Source: Lyngbya sp. HA4199-MV5 (GTDB lineage Bacteria; Cyanobacteriota; Cyanobacteriia; Leptolyngbyales; Leptolyngbyaceae). From it: DNA of 64,000 nucleotides. Positions within the stretch are counted from its first letter, which is position 1. Every line of letters begins with the position of its first letter. Shown piece after piece: positions 33,548-42,784 of this stretch. A model generated the notes under the pieces. That model did no database searches. It was not told where the DNA came from and worked only from the letters and a program-made list of their open reading frames with translations. The stretch lies in assembly GCA_019359375.1 (NCBI GenBank), contig JAHHHL010000035.1:1-64000 (forward strand), read 5' to 3'. The position numbers and the translations under genes were made by a program.

Positions 33548-33802
33548 ATGACCCTTTGTTACTTTGGCTTTGATCACCTCAAGCAAGCGCAGACGTTCGC
33601 ACAAACGCTTGCCCGTATGGGTGCCAGCTTTCAAATTCGTCGCAGCCGGATCATGCCGCAAGCTTACGAAATTCGGTTACGCGGACACAGTGACCTGGCA
33701 CGGACGTTAGCGTACTGGGAACGGCAGGGCGAACGGCGAGTTCTGTCTGGTGCTCAAACGCCCGCTCCGTCGAGTGATGAAAGGAGTGCGATCGCGGCTT
33801 AA
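33548..33802 (+). CDS. Small protein of unknown function, 84 aa
   Basis: I choose ATG 33548, giving MTLCYFGFDHLKQAQTFAQT. The frame is open upstream to 33431, but that part is Arg-rich and looks non-coding. The product looks like a compact alpha/beta domain of about 65 residues (AQTLARMGASFQIRRSRIMP, YEIRLRGHSDLARTLAYWER) followed by a disordered tail. No family is recognised. It is the first of four small plus-strand genes in 1.6 kb, with no annotated neighbour to give a role. Confidence 0.55.
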   Translation: MTLCYFGFDHLKQAQTFAQTLARMGASFQIRRSRIMPQAYEIRLRGHSDLARTLAYWERQGERRVLSGAQTPAPSSDERSAIAA

Positions 33803-33835
33803 AGGGCACTTGCAACCTGGGGATAAACCGATTAG

Positions 33836-33855
33836 AATAGTACATATATACTATT
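33836..33855. promoter_or_regulatory. AATAGT-N8-ACTATT dyad upstream of a small gene
   Basis: Six-base inverted arms surround an AT-rich centre (ACATATAT reading) 15 bp before the ATG of the 89-residue protein gene. It overlaps the place where a -10 box would lie (TATACTATT), so it could be an operator or simply an AT-rich promoter. Confidence 0.4.
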
Positions 33856-33869
33856 AAAGCTCACGCCCC

Positions 33870-34139
33870 ATGACGAAACACTACATTCTCAACCTTGATC
33901 CAAACGCCAAATACGATTGGGATCGCCGCACCCTGCGCGACCCCATCACGGCAGATCATCCCGCTCTAGCTGATCTCATTGCTCAGGAAGTCGGGGAAGA
34001 TCCTGGCTCTTACCTGATTGCCGTCAGCATCGAAGTCAAAGTATTAGAAAAAGTCGCCAACGAGCAAGTGAAGCAGACCGCGGCTCCAGTCGTATCTTCT
34101 CGTCCTCAACTGCCTCAGCGTGCAGAATTGGTTGCCTGA
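33870..34139 (+). CDS. Small protein of unknown function, 89 aa
   Basis: The product begins MTKHYILNLDPNAKYDWDRR and has an acidic middle (DHPALADLIAQEVGEDPGSY), a strand-like segment LIAVSIEVKVLEKV and a Pro/Gln/Ser tail. It is soluble and unlike any family I know. It is preceded by an AT-rich dyad that may be its promoter or operator. Codon use and composition match the neighbours. It follows the 84-residue gene after 67 bp and precedes the coiled-coil gene after 120 bp. Confidence 0.6.
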   Translation: MTKHYILNLDPNAKYDWDRRTLRDPITADHPALADLIAQEVGEDPGSYLIAVSIEVKVLEKVANEQVKQTAAPVVSSRPQLPQRAELVA

Positions 34140-34259
34140 GAGCCAACGGTTTGTCGTTTAAGCGGTTTGCCTGGGCAATGCATACAACTCTCATGAAATG
34201 CAGTCATGAGCGGGACTGATGACGGTAGAACACAGCACTTAAAATTTGAGGATTAATCC

Positions 34260-34634
34260 ATGAAACTTGGTCTCAGTCAATATCCCAGCGCGATCGCGCA
34301 AGCGGCTCAAGCCGTCAACGAATTTGAATACCAGATTGGCGAAGTCCGCCAGCACCTTGCTCGACTCGAAGGCAATGCTGAAATGGTCGTCGCCTTTGAA
34401 ACCGGGCTTAAGAACGACAATCAGCGGAAGGCACGCCGTTTTGAAGTACTGCAAGTGAATCAGGAGTACCAACGTGCCCTGGATGCGCTGAACCGTCTTT
34501 CTACCGAGAAGGCAAACGCCTTGGCACGGTTAGAGCATCTCCGCAATGAGTTCAGCGTTGCCAAGCTCGAAACCCGGTTGACGATCGCTCAAAAGCTAAC
34601 GGGCTTAGAGTCACGCGAACTTGTTGGACTGTAA
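34260..34634 (+). CDS. Coiled-coil small protein of unknown function, 124 aa
   Basis: Nearly the whole product is predicted helical with heptad-like hydrophobic spacing: AVNEFEYQIGEVRQHLARLE, then a polar middle NDNQRKARRF, then LDALNRLSTEKANALARLEH and LETRLTIAQKLTG. This is the form of a two-helix antiparallel coiled coil. No family is recognised. The ATG has GAGGATTAATCC upstream. Part of the same four-gene group of unknowns; it could be structural or an adaptor. Confidence 0.65.
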   Translation: MKLGLSQYPSAIAQAAQAVNEFEYQIGEVRQHLARLEGNAEMVVAFETGLKNDNQRKARRFEVLQVNQEYQRALDALNRLSTEKANALARLEHLRNEFSVAKLETRLTIAQKLTGLESRELVGL

Positions 34635-34730
34635 CGATTGTCTGCTGTAACGATCGTGCGATTGTCTACAAGGTGAAACGGCACGGCTGCGAAGTGCTAC
34701 GATCGCGCAAGCCGTACTGCCTGCCGACCT

Positions 34731-35111
34731 ATGCCCATTACTGTGACACCCGAAGAGATCGCGCAATTCCGAGTTGATCTGGCAGATTACCCCGATGCGC
34801 TAACCGCTCTCAACGAAATTGAGGACTGTGAAGGCGATCTGGAAGATGCCGCGATCGCGCTGGCGATTCAAGTAGGGCAAGAACCCGACACAAACGATCG
34901 CTGGATTGAAGGGGTCGCTAAGCAGTGGCGGCACATTCTTTGTCGTGCTGACCTGAAAGAGAGCCTGGAGGACGGTTTGACGGGTAATTTACTACTGACC
35001 CTGACTGAACACACAATGCTGCCCCTTAAGCTAGCCACACCTGTTGCGATTTTTGTGGTGAAAACAGGTGTGCAAGCCTTTTGTCGATCATTTGAGGCAA
35101 AGATTCGGTAA
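34731..35111 (+). CDS. Small acidic protein of unknown function, 126 aa
   Basis: The N-terminal half is strongly acidic and helical (TPEEIAQFRVDLADYPDALT, EDCEGDLEDAAIALAIQVGQ). The C-terminal half is more hydrophobic, with LLLTLTEHTMLPLKLATPVA and a final helix VVKTGVQAFCRSF that may be membrane-associated or buried. I do not recognise a family, although the product looks like conserved cyanobacterial hypotheticals. Last of the four-gene group; the aspartoacylase gene follows after about 220 bp. Confidence 0.65.
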   Translation: MPITVTPEEIAQFRVDLADYPDALTALNEIEDCEGDLEDAAIALAIQVGQEPDTNDRWIEGVAKQWRHILCRADLKESLEDGLTGNLLLTLTEHTMLPLKLATPVAIFVVKTGVQAFCRSFEAKIR

Positions 35112-35333
35112 CGTCACTCTACGCAAAGCGTTGTTTGAGAAAAAGGCTGCAATTTTTGACCAGGAGGTAACTGCGGTTACGGAAGTGTAGCGATCGCCAT
35201 TGTCATGCATAAAGGTATGTTCGGCTTTGCATAATGGTTTCAATGAGTATTAATGTGAGTGTCACACTTGCAGAATGCTAAAAACCATGATCCAGAAAGC
35301 CACTCCAAGGAAGCAACATGCATGGAGGCAACC

Positions 35334-36221
35334 ATGATTCGACGCGTTGCCGTGGTGGGAGGTACACATGGGAATGAGCTGACTGGGGTTTACCTCATTA
35401 AGAAGTTTGAGCAGTTTCCAGCCCTGCTGCGGCGATCGAGCTTTGAGACGATCGTCCTTTTAGCCAATCCTGAAGCGGCGGCAAGCAATCGGCGCTATAT
35501 CGATCGTGATTTAAATCGGTGTTTTGCTCAGGCAGACTTAGCCAATCCCGCGTTGACCACCTATGAAGACAGGCGTGCAAAGGCTATCGTGGCACAGTTA
35601 GGACCGAGAGAACAGCCCCAGGTGGATGTCATTCTCGATCTCCACAGCACCACATCGAATATGGGGTTGTCTCTTTTACCCTCCAGTAGGCACCCCTTCA
35701 ATTTGCGTCTGGCTGCTTATTTGAGCGCTCTTTATCCTGCGGTACGTGTCTGCTGCGGGGTGCAGTGCGATCAGGATACGCCACTGCTGCGATCGCTCAC
35801 TCCCCTGGGCTTCACGCTTGAGGTAGGCGCGATCGCGCAAGGGGTTTTGGATGCACACTACTTTCAACAAACCGAGCAGTTGATTCATGCCATTTTGGAT
35901 TACATTGACGCGAGCAATCAGGGACAACCGCCACCTGCACCAGAGACCTTGAAGGTTTATCAGGCGATCGCATCTGTAGATTACCCGCGTAATGATGCAG
36001 GCGAACTGCACGCCATGATCCATCCACAGCTTCAGCATCGGGATTATGAACCGCTCCATCCCGGCGCACCGATGTTTCTTACGTTCAGCGGTGAAACACT
36101 GCCGTATGAAGGCGAGAACATCGTCTTTCCGGTCTTTATCAACGAAGCCGCTTATTACGAAAAAGGGATCGCAATGGTGCTAACTGAAAAACAGGAAATG
36201 ACTATCCCGAATGAGTGCTAA
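35334..36221 (+). CDS. Aspartoacylase-like Zn carboxypeptidase-fold amidohydrolase, 295 aa
   Basis: An AspA/AstE-family enzyme that removes the acyl group from N-acyl amino acids (N-acetylaspartate in the animal enzyme). Zn ligands are seen as GTHGNELTG (His12, Glu15) and LDLHSTTSNMG; the general-base Glu lies in TLEVGAIAQGV. The catalytic Arg motif DRDLNRCF is present. I choose ATG 35334 because GGAGG (35324-35328) is ideally placed; in-frame upstream starts at 35259 and 35322 would add a polar leader. The length is normal for aspartoacylases. A 131-bp mobile element lies downstream. The physiological substrate in cyanobacteria is not established. Confidence 0.9.
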   Translation: MIRRVAVVGGTHGNELTGVYLIKKFEQFPALLRRSSFETIVLLANPEAAASNRRYIDRDLNRCFAQADLANPALTTYEDRRAKAIVAQLGPREQPQVDVILDLHSTTSNMGLSLLPSSRHPFNLRLAAYLSALYPAVRVCCGVQCDQDTPLLRSLTPLGFTLEVGAIAQGVLDAHYFQQTEQLIHAILDYIDASNQGQPPPAPETLKVYQAIASVDYPRNDAGELHAMIHPQLQHRDYEPLHPGAPMFLTFSGETLPYEGENIVFPVFINEAAYYEKGIAMVLTEKQEMTIPNEC

Positions 36222-36308
36222 GGATCGTGAATTAAATAACTTGTAATTCTGAGTAGGATGCCGTTAGCGTAGCGTAACGCATCGACTCCAAGCTTTGATG
36301 TGTTATGG

Positions 36309-36439
36309 CTAGGGGCTGTCATCAATTACGACTACACATGACTTGCAGCAAGGGTTCCAGCCCCTAGCCTGATGTGTTGGGACGGGCGTGACACTGCTGA
36401 TGCTGCAAGGTTTCGGAGCTGATTGATGACACGCCCTAG
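36309..36439 (-). mobile_element. 131-bp CTAG-bounded MITE-like repeat, copy A (inverted)
   Basis: Same element as at 55591-55721 and 62254-62384 but in the opposite orientation. Reading the reverse complement, it opens with CTAGGGCGTGTCATCAAT and closes with GATGACAGCCCCTAG. It lies in the spacer between the convergent aspartoacylase and gyrA genes, so its hairpins may also act at mRNA 3' ends. The rest of this 326-bp spacer has short GCGTAACGC-type palindromes and no gene. Confidence 0.8.
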
Positions 36440-36547
36440 CGCCTAACACATCCTACCAAAGTCGATCTTATTTAATTCTCATTCCTAAGGGCAACGCGTA
36501 GCGTCACTCAGCGCCTAAGCAACGCTATGCTTTCCCCAACAGCCCCG

Positions 36548-39307
36548 CTAGTCTTCAATCTCATCAACGTCTTCAATCAAATCGATGTGTTCACTCGCAT
36601 CCACATCGAGCAAAGGCACCGCATCGCTGGCATCAACGGGAAGAATCAGGGCTTCTTCACTGATGCCAGTTTCTTCGCTGCCAGCCTCTTCACTGCCAGT
36701 CTCTTCGCCTGTAGAAGCGGGAACGAGTGCAACAGCGGCGATCGCGTCGTCGTCATCCAACCGCTGCACGCGTACTCCCGTAGCTGATCGCGATTGGGAC
36801 GAGATGGCATCCACCGATTGGCGAATAATAATGCCCCGGTTGGTCACCATCATCAGTTCAGCGCCTTCGTTGACGATATGGAGAGCCGCCAGCCGATCGC
36901 CCTTCTTGCGAAACTTGGTAGCAACTAGCCCCATTCCGGCACGATTTTGCAGGCGGAACTGGGAGACGGGCACGCGCTTGCCATAGCCGCCCATTGTGAC
37001 GACGAGAATCCACGGACCCAACTGACTGCTGGTAGCTGATGGCTGCTCACCATCCCCATTGTCGGTGTCCAACAATTCACCATTGAGTTCACTGGTCAGT
37101 TCTTCAGCTTCTGGTTCTACGTCCGATTCCAAGACTTGCGCCAGATCTGCCACGATCTGACTGGGCAGAATGTCCATGCCAACAAGTCGATCGCCCTCCC
37201 GCAGAGACATCGATCGCACCCCTCGCGTCGCACGACCCAAAGGACGGAGTTGCTCATGGCTGGCGCGGAAGTGAATCGATCGTCCCAAACTGGAGCCGAT
37301 AATGATGCTGTCATCTACCCGCGCACGGCGCACCCAGCGCAGTTCGTCTCCCTCCTCCAGAGAAATCGCAATCAAGCCATTGGCGCGAATGTTGCTAAAC
37401 GCCGTCAGCGCCGTTTTTTTGATGTAGCCATTGCGGGTCAGCATCACCAGGTACTCGTCTTCGCTGAACGCTGTGACGGGGATGAATGCCGTAATTTTTT
37501 CCTCGCGGGGGATGGGCAGCATTTGCACGATCGGCGTACCGCGTGATGTGCGTGAGCCAACGGGAATCTGGTACGCCTTGAGGGCATAGACGACTCCACG
37601 ATCGCTAAAAAAGAGAACGCTGTCGTGATCACAGCAGGTCAGAAAATGCTCGACCCCATCATCTTCTTTCATCCGGGCACCTGCTTTGCCCCGCGTGGCA
37701 CGGCTTTGAGCTTCAAAGGTGTTGACGGGCATCCGCTTTAAATAGCCCTGTTCGGTCAGCAGAATGACGGCTTTTTCGTTGGCAATCAGGTCAATGTCGC
37801 CCAATTCGTCTTCTGATTGCTCGATGATGGTGCGGCGAGGAGTGGCGTGCTTGGCACGAATTTCCGTGATTTCAGTCACGATGATGTCAAGGATACGTTC
37901 CCGTCGCGCCAAAATGTCGCGCAAGTCGGTGATTTGCACTTGCAGATCTTCGTGTTCGCGCTGAATCTTCTCGGCTTCCAGGGCGGTCAGGCGACGGAGT
38001 TGCATTTGCAGAATGGCATCTGCCTGCGGTTCCGATAGTCCGTAGGAGTCGATCAGTTCTTGCTTAGCAGTGGGTGCGTCCGCCGCATGGCGAATCAGGT
38101 TGATGATGGCATCCAGATTGCCCAGCGCAATCAGCAAGCCCTGTAAGAGGTGATCGCGCTCTTCAGCCTTCCGCAGGTAGTAGCGAGTCCGGCGCGTGAT
38201 CGCATCCACACGAAAATCCAGGAACACTTCCAGGAAGTGCTTGAGCGTCAACAACTGGGGTTCGCGGTTCACCAGCGCCAGCATGTTGGCACCAAAGTTT
38301 GCTTGGAGCGGCGTTTGCTTGTAGAGGTTGTTCAAGACGACGCGGGGATAGGCATCGCGCTTGAGTTCGATCACCACGCGCATGCCATCCCGATCGCTCT
38401 CGTCCCGAATATCCGAAATGCCTTCTAAGCGCTGCTCATTCACCATCTCCGCGATTTTTTCAATGAGCGCGGCTTTGTTGGTCTGATAGGGCAGTTCGGT
38501 AATGATGATGGCTTCTCGATCGGGGCGACCGCGATGCTCGATCGTTTCAATTTGCGCCACACCCCGCATGATGATGGAGCCGCGCCCGGTGGTGTATGCT
38601 TCCCGAATCCCTGTTCTGCCGAGAATTTGGGCACCTGTAGGAAAATCGGGACCGGGAATGTACTGCATCAACTCCAGATCCGTCAGATCAGGATTTTGAA
38701 TCAAGGCAGTCAGCCCATCAATCAATTCACCCAGGTTATGAGGTGGAATGTTCGTCGCCATCCCTACCGCAATCCCCGATGAGCCATTCAACAGCAGTTG
38801 GGGAATGCGGGCGGGCATGACGAGCGGTTCTTGCTGCGACCCGTCATAGTTCGCGCCAAAGTCTACAGTTTCCGCTTCAATGTCTTGCAGCAGGGCATCG
38901 GTGGTGAGGGACTGCAAGCGACATTCGGTATACCGCATCGCGGCGGGTGGATCGTTGTCTACCGAGCCGAAGTTCCCGTGACCGTTGATGAGGGGCGATC
39001 GCATGGAAAAATCTTGCGCCATCCGCACCAGGGCATCGTAAACAGCCGTATCGCCGTGAGGATGGTATTTACCGATGACATCCCCCACCACGCGGGCGCA
39101 TTTACGGAAGGGGCGATCGGGCGATAAGCCCAGTTCGTGCATGGCATACAAAATGCGACGATGCACAGGCTTCAAGCCATCTCTGGCATCGGGAAGCGCC
39201 CGCCCCACAATCACGCTCATCGCGTATTCCAGGTAGGATCGGGACATCTCGTTCCGCAAATCCGTCGGAACAATCCGATCCTGAGGCGTATCCTGGGAAA
39301 AGGTCAT
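36548..39307 (-). CDS. gyrA: DNA gyrase subunit A, 919 aa
   Basis: GyrA forms the DNA breakage-reunion core of gyrase, which introduces negative supercoils with GyrB. The catalytic Tyr126 lies in AAMRYTECR, and the [16 protein letters not shown] block marks the quinolone pocket. The C-terminal pinwheel has blades such as [20 protein letters not shown] and [12 protein letters not shown]. At the GyrA-box position I read [10 protein letters not shown] rather than the enterobacterial QRRGGKG. The last 60 residues are very acidic with [17 protein letters not shown] 39307 is chosen for its upstream GGAG; the frame extends to ATG 39373, which lacks a good site. Confidence 0.94.
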   Translation of the reverse strand: MTFSQDTPQDRIVPTDLRNEMSRSYLEYAMSVIVGRALPDARDGLKPVHRRILYAMHELGLSPDRPFRKCARVVGDVIGKYHPHGDTAVYDALVRMAQDFSMRSPLINGHGNFGSVDNDPPAAMRYTECRLQSLTTDALLQDIEAETVDFGANYDGSQQEPLVMPARIPQLLLNGSSGIAVGMATNIPPHNLGELIDGLTALIQNPDLTDLELMQYIPGPDFPTGAQILGRTGIREAYTTGRGSIIMRGVAQIETIEHRGRPDREAIIITELPYQTNKAALIEKIAEMVNEQRLEGISDIRDESDRDGMRVVIELKRDAYPRVVLNNLYKQTPLQANFGANMLALVNREPQLLTLKHFLEVFLDFRVDAITRRTRYYLRKAEERDHLLQGLLIALGNLDAIINLIRHAADAPTAKQELIDSYGLSEPQADAILQMQLRRLTALEAEKIQREHEDLQVQITDLRDILARRERILDIIVTEITEIRAKHATPRRTIIEQSEDELGDIDLIANEKAVILLTEQGYLKRMPVNTFEAQSRATRGKAGARMKEDDGVEHFLTCCDHDSVLFFSDRGVVYALKAYQIPVGSRTSRGTPIVQMLPIPREEKITAFIPVTAFSEDEYLVMLTRNGYIKKTALTAFSNIRANGLIAISLEEGDELRWVRRARVDDSIIIGSSLGRSIHFRASHEQLRPLGRATRGVRSMSLREGDRLVGMDILPSQIVADLAQVLESDVEPEAEELTSELNGELLDTDNGDGEQPSATSSQLGPWILVVTMGGYGKRVPVSQFRLQNRAGMGLVATKFRKKGDRLAALHIVNEGAELMMVTNRGIIIRQSVDAISSQSRSATGVRVQRLDDDDAIAAVALVPASTGEETGSEEAGSEETGISEEALILPVDASDAVPLLDVDASEHIDLIEDVDEIED

Positions 39308-39675
39308 AGTGCGAAAAGCTCCAAAACGCAAGCTGTTAACCGCGACAGGGGACACAAAAGTCCTTTCCTGCATACGGCAGCCGCACCGATCAAGATGCGA
39401 TCACTTGTACCTCTCAATTGTATCATCGATCGCCAATTTCAGCCGTTCCAGCCCTGCCAGCCGCTTGAGCCAGAAACCTTACTGAGAGAGCGTTTCAAAC
39501 GACGGGCTTTGGCTCCCAGAATCGCGCTGCGTGAGACTTGTATTGAGACTGGGTATAGCAAAGGATAGAGGCGATCGTCGTGACGTTTGGAGAAGATTTG
39601 TAGGGTAGAAAATCTGTAGGGACGTTACATGTAACGTCCCTACAGATATAAGAGATTCAGATGGCGGCATGGTTG
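39308..39675. other. gyrA upstream spacer
   Basis: It contains the gyrA promoter region on the minus strand and a perfect 36-bp palindrome at 39612-39647. No gene is seen; short frames here overlap the palindrome and have no motif. Confidence 0.5.
39612..39647. repeat. Perfect 36-bp palindrome
   Basis: The half site ATCTGTAGGGACGTTACA is followed exactly by its reverse complement, with no loop. It lies 29 bp from the stop of the DUF4386 gene (minus strand), so it could be a transcription terminator hairpin for that gene or a dispersed palindrome. The related GTAGGGGCATACGG half site forms the palindrome at 57731-57758. Confidence 0.9.
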
Positions 39676-40401
39676 CTAGGTTTTCGGCACCACCCGCTGG
39701 GGAGGTACTCGCAGAAGTGACACTCCCACCATCAGCAACCAGATTTCCCACAACACGAAGCCGATTACCGTAGTCTTCAACACAGGCAGGGCGGGCATTA
39801 CCGTTGCCAACAGTTCACTTTGCCCCACCAGTAAGAGCGGCACCGTCAGCACACCAAAGCCAATCAGCCATCCAGGAAGCAGTCGTGAGTGACGCATCGC
39901 CAGCCCAATGCCCAGCGTCCAGCAAGCAAGCAACGTCTGTCCCAGATGTTCGCCCAGCGCCACACCGCCGTACTGATGCACCGCTTGATAGACCACGCTA
40001 ACGGCTTCGCGGGTTGTCTCGGTTGCCTTCGGGTCGGTGTACAGGTTCGCCAGGACGGGAATGACAAAGACCCAGCGCATCAGTCCCACGGCTTGCACCG
40101 CTCCTGACAGCACGCCCATTGTGGTGGCGATCGCCAGGTACGGCGTATCTTCTCGCACTAGAATTTGATGCAACAGCACGCTGGCTGGAATGAACAGCAA
40201 GGCAGCTAACCCAAAGCTAAACCAGGTGAGAATCAACCCCCCACCGCCCGCTTGAAACTGCGTGAGTACATACCCAACGGGCTTGCGAAGAATCGCATCG
40301 TACTCAAAGTTTTGGATCAGCAGCGTATAGGGAATGTTCAACAAGACGACGAGCGAAATGATCAATAGCCCCGTGGTTCTGACCAGTCGTAAACGATTCA
40401 T
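39676..40401 (-). CDS. DUF4386-family membrane protein, 241 aa
   Basis: An integral membrane protein with about six hydrophobic helices. Its layout, with RTTGLLIISLVVLLNIPYTL at the N-terminus, a lumen-side loop DAILRKP, and the middle VYQAVHQYGGVALGEHLGQT, matches the DUF4386 family, whose function is unknown. It lies 66 bp downstream of the cupin gene on the same strand and probably forms a two-gene unit with it. An AraC-type regulator diverges from this pair. Confidence 0.8.
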   Translation of the reverse strand: MNRLRLVRTTGLLIISLVVLLNIPYTLLIQNFEYDAILRKPVGYVLTQFQAGGGGLILTWFSFGLAALLFIPASVLLHQILVREDTPYLAIATTMGVLSGAVQAVGLMRWVFVIPVLANLYTDPKATETTREAVSVVYQAVHQYGGVALGEHLGQTLLACWTLGIGLAMRHSRLLPGWLIGFGVLTVPLLLVGQSELLATVMPALPVLKTTVIGFVLWEIWLLMVGVSLLRVPPQRVVPKT

Positions 40402-40467
40402 GGAAGCCTCCCCAAACGACTAAGGTGATGATGAGTAAGCCAGCATCCAGGCTGCGCTGTAAGGATT

Positions 40468-41103
40468 TCATTGGGCACGGCTCTGATCGCCCGCATTCCG
40501 ATCGCCCACGTTCCAATACTTGAGAAGCGATCGCTCTGTTCTCAACAATCGAGCCAGCCGCGCCAGGGTTCCCACAAGCAGCCGTTGCACGGTGGACGGC
40601 ACTCCCACCAGCACAATGTCTCCGTGCTTCAGCAATAGCGCCAGATGCAGCAGATTGGTGGGCATCCCCTCGTGGTTCACCTTGCCATCGATCGCCAAGC
40701 CAAACATGCCTCGAATAAACCGCTCAAAGCCTTCAGAGGGACGGTTCTCGCTGGTAAATGTCACCCATTCACCAGAAGCATTACGAAAACTGTGATGCAT
40801 ACCTGGCGGTACATGCAGGCTGTCTCCAACCTGTAGGGTACGACGATTTCCCTTGCGACCCACTTCCATCTCCAGGCTGCCAGCCAGCACGGTGAAGGTT
40901 TCACTCATGCGCGTGTGGTAGTGCAAAGGGCTGCCGCTGGCACCAGGAGGCAGGTCAAACCGAAACTTGGCGTAAGTGCCGCCGCTGGTCTCAGAGGAAT
41001 GCAGAATGGTCATGCGATCGCCCGTTACAGGGTTCAGAATGACTTCGGGTGATGCAGGGGCTATCGCGGGGTTGGACAACGTTTGAGCAGAAATGGATTT
41101 CAT
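40468..41103 (-). CDS. Cupin-domain protein, 211 aa
   Basis: A single-cupin protein. Cupin motif 1 is GSPLHYHTRMSETFTVLAGS, with two His and one Glu as metal ligands, and motif 2 is GDSLHVPPGMHHSFRN with the third His. The C-terminal 80 residues are helical (LHLALLLKHGDIVLVGVPST). Such proteins may be sensors, isomerases or dioxygenases; the substrate is unknown. The start ATG 41103 has AAGGAG upstream. It is divergent from an AraC-type regulator and shares a likely operon with the DUF4386 gene. Confidence 0.87.
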   Translation of the reverse strand: MKSISAQTLSNPAIAPASPEVILNPVTGDRMTILHSSETSGGTYAKFRFDLPPGASGSPLHYHTRMSETFTVLAGSLEMEVGRKGNRRTLQVGDSLHVPPGMHHSFRNASGEWVTFTSENRPSEGFERFIRGMFGLAIDGKVNHEGMPTNLLHLALLLKHGDIVLVGVPSTVQRLLVGTLARLARLLRTERSLLKYWNVGDRNAGDQSRAQ

Positions 41104-41277
41104 GGTAAAAAGCTCCTTTAAGGGATGGATGCAATGCCCTGCAAGATTGGCTTTTCGCCGTTGCGGTTGCTGGAGGCATCGCTGTTTGCTGACCCTTTAA
41201 CGATAGGATTTCGGCACGATACTCCCTTGACAGGTGCCGCCAAGAAATTGACCGATCGTGCCGTTCTTCACCCTGTT

Positions 41278-42306
41278 ATGAAAGAAGCCACATTCTCCAT
41301 TTACATCGCTCGTGGCATTGTGCAATTTGCCGCCGCCAGGTATGGCGTTGAGGTCGATCGCCTCTGTGCCGCTGCAGGGCTGGAGCCAGACACCCTTAAA
41401 CTGCCTGATCAACAAATCACGGGCACCGTGCAAAGTGCCCTCTGGCGAGAAGCGGTCAGGCTCACAGGGGACGATCATCTGGGCTTGCATCTGGGCGAAG
41501 TGTTTAATCTGGCGACCTTCGGCATAGTGGGCTACGTGCTGGTCAACTGCCAAACCTTTGAGGAGGTACTGAACAAGCTGTCGCGCTATACCCGCTTATT
41601 CAGCCAGGGCGCACAGATCCACATCTCGGTTACGGAGGGCTTTGTGTTTTGTGACTGCCTCATCGTGGAGCATCTCAAAAATTACCTGATGGAAACCCCC
41701 CAACACGCTATCGAAAGCACGTTTGCCTCCTTAATGACCGCCACGATCGCGCTCACGGGCAAACCCCTTCGTCCTCACGCCATCTGGTTTCAACACGCGC
41801 CCCCAGTCGATACCACAGAACATCAGCGCATCTTTCAAACGGGGCTTCACTTCTCCATGCCCACCAATCGTATTATTTTCGCGGTCGATCGCCTGCAATG
41901 GTCGGTACTCTCGGCAAATGCAACTTTACTCTCAGTCTTTGAACAACACGCAGAAGGAATGCTTGCGGCATTGAATCGCGGGGATGACTACACGAAACAG
42001 ACTGTGCAAGCGATCGCTCAACACCTGAAAGGGGAACTGCCAACCATTGATGCGATCGCCCACAGCCTAGCCATCAGCGTTCGTCAGCTACAGCGAGAGC
42101 TACAGACTGAAGGCACAACCTACCAACAGCTATTGGATGAAACGCGTCAAGCACTCGCCCAACGTCATTTGAGCAATCCGGCTACTCCCATTCATGATGT
42201 GGCGTTTTTGCTGGGCTTCTCGGAACCCAGTGCCTTCCATCGTGCCTTCAAACGCTGGACAGGACAAACCCCACGCGCCTATCGTTTAGCGGCTGGGAAG
42301 GGGTGA
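41278..42306 (+). CDS. AraC-family transcriptional regulator, 342 aa
   Basis: A regulator with an N-terminal arabinose-binding-like (AraC_binding 2/OruR type) domain of about 200 residues and a C-terminal AraC helix-turn-helix pair. The DNA-binding part shows IDAIAHSLAISVRQLQREL and the second helix pair PIHDVAFLLGFSEPSAFHRA followed by FKRWTGQTPRAYR. ATG 41278 gives a family-sized protein; the longer frame from 41125 overlaps the cupin promoter region. It is divergent from the cupin-DUF4386 pair, so it most likely controls it in response to a small effector. Confidence 0.9.
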   Translation: MKEATFSIYIARGIVQFAAARYGVEVDRLCAAAGLEPDTLKLPDQQITGTVQSALWREAVRLTGDDHLGLHLGEVFNLATFGIVGYVLVNCQTFEEVLNKLSRYTRLFSQGAQIHISVTEGFVFCDCLIVEHLKNYLMETPQHAIESTFASLMTATIALTGKPLRPHAIWFQHAPPVDTTEHQRIFQTGLHFSMPTNRIIFAVDRLQWSVLSANATLLSVFEQHAEGMLAALNRGDDYTKQTVQAIAQHLKGELPTIDAIAHSLAISVRQLQRELQTEGTTYQQLLDETRQALAQRHLSNPATPIHDVAFLLGFSEPSAFHRAFKRWTGQTPRAYRLAAGKG

Positions 42307-42370
42307 GGGACGATCGCTCAAGCCATTGCCTCTGTTAGCATAGAGCCACTTCCTCTGACGCTAACGCTCT

Positions 42371-42622
42371 ATGTATCAAGTCACCAGCGATTACGCGCAG
42401 AACCACTTCAACGAAATTCTCGATCGCGCCAGTCAAGATCCTGAAGGAGTCGCGATCGTGCAAGCAAACAAAAGCTTTGTGCTCATGAGCCAGAAGGAAC
42501 TTGAAGGCTTGATTGAAACGATTGAGTTACTGAACGATCCAATCCTGCTAGCCGACATTCAACAGGCACGACAAGACTATAGCCGAGGTGAAGTCTTAAC
42601 AGCCGATCAGGTCTTTAGTTGA
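42371..42622 (+). CDS. Phd/YefM-family antitoxin, 83 aa
   Basis: The small N-terminal domain MYQVTSDYAQNHFNEILDRA followed by EGVAIVQANKSFVLMSQKEL is typical of Phd/YefM antitoxins, which bind their own promoter and neutralise a RelE/Txe or Doc toxin through the C-terminal tail. The tail here is LADIQQARQDYSRGEVLTADQ. No toxin gene follows: 42623-42784 has no frame longer than about 24 codons from an ATG, and no RelE or Doc motif. The antitoxin seems to be an orphan or to act in trans. Confidence 0.85.
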   Translation: MYQVTSDYAQNHFNEILDRASQDPEGVAIVQANKSFVLMSQKELEGLIETIELLNDPILLADIQQARQDYSRGEVLTADQVFS

Positions 42623-42784
42623 GCCTATGGAATCGTTTCTAAGAGATTGCGCCACCGCTTTGCTAATCGCGCCATATTACCTGCTCACCCACACAACATG
42701 AGGCACTTAAAAATTCTAGAAAGCTTGATTCTGTTCTGTTGCAAGCTCTTTTTCTGATTCTTTTGCCTTGGTGAATCATTCAGG

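Noticed and set aside
33316-33573. 85-codon frame after the terminator
   Set aside because: No ribosome binding site; overlaps other frames; composition not protein-like.
42623-42784. Toxin partner for the Phd antitoxin
   Set aside because: Only a 24-codon ATG frame and no RelE, Txe or Doc motif could be read.
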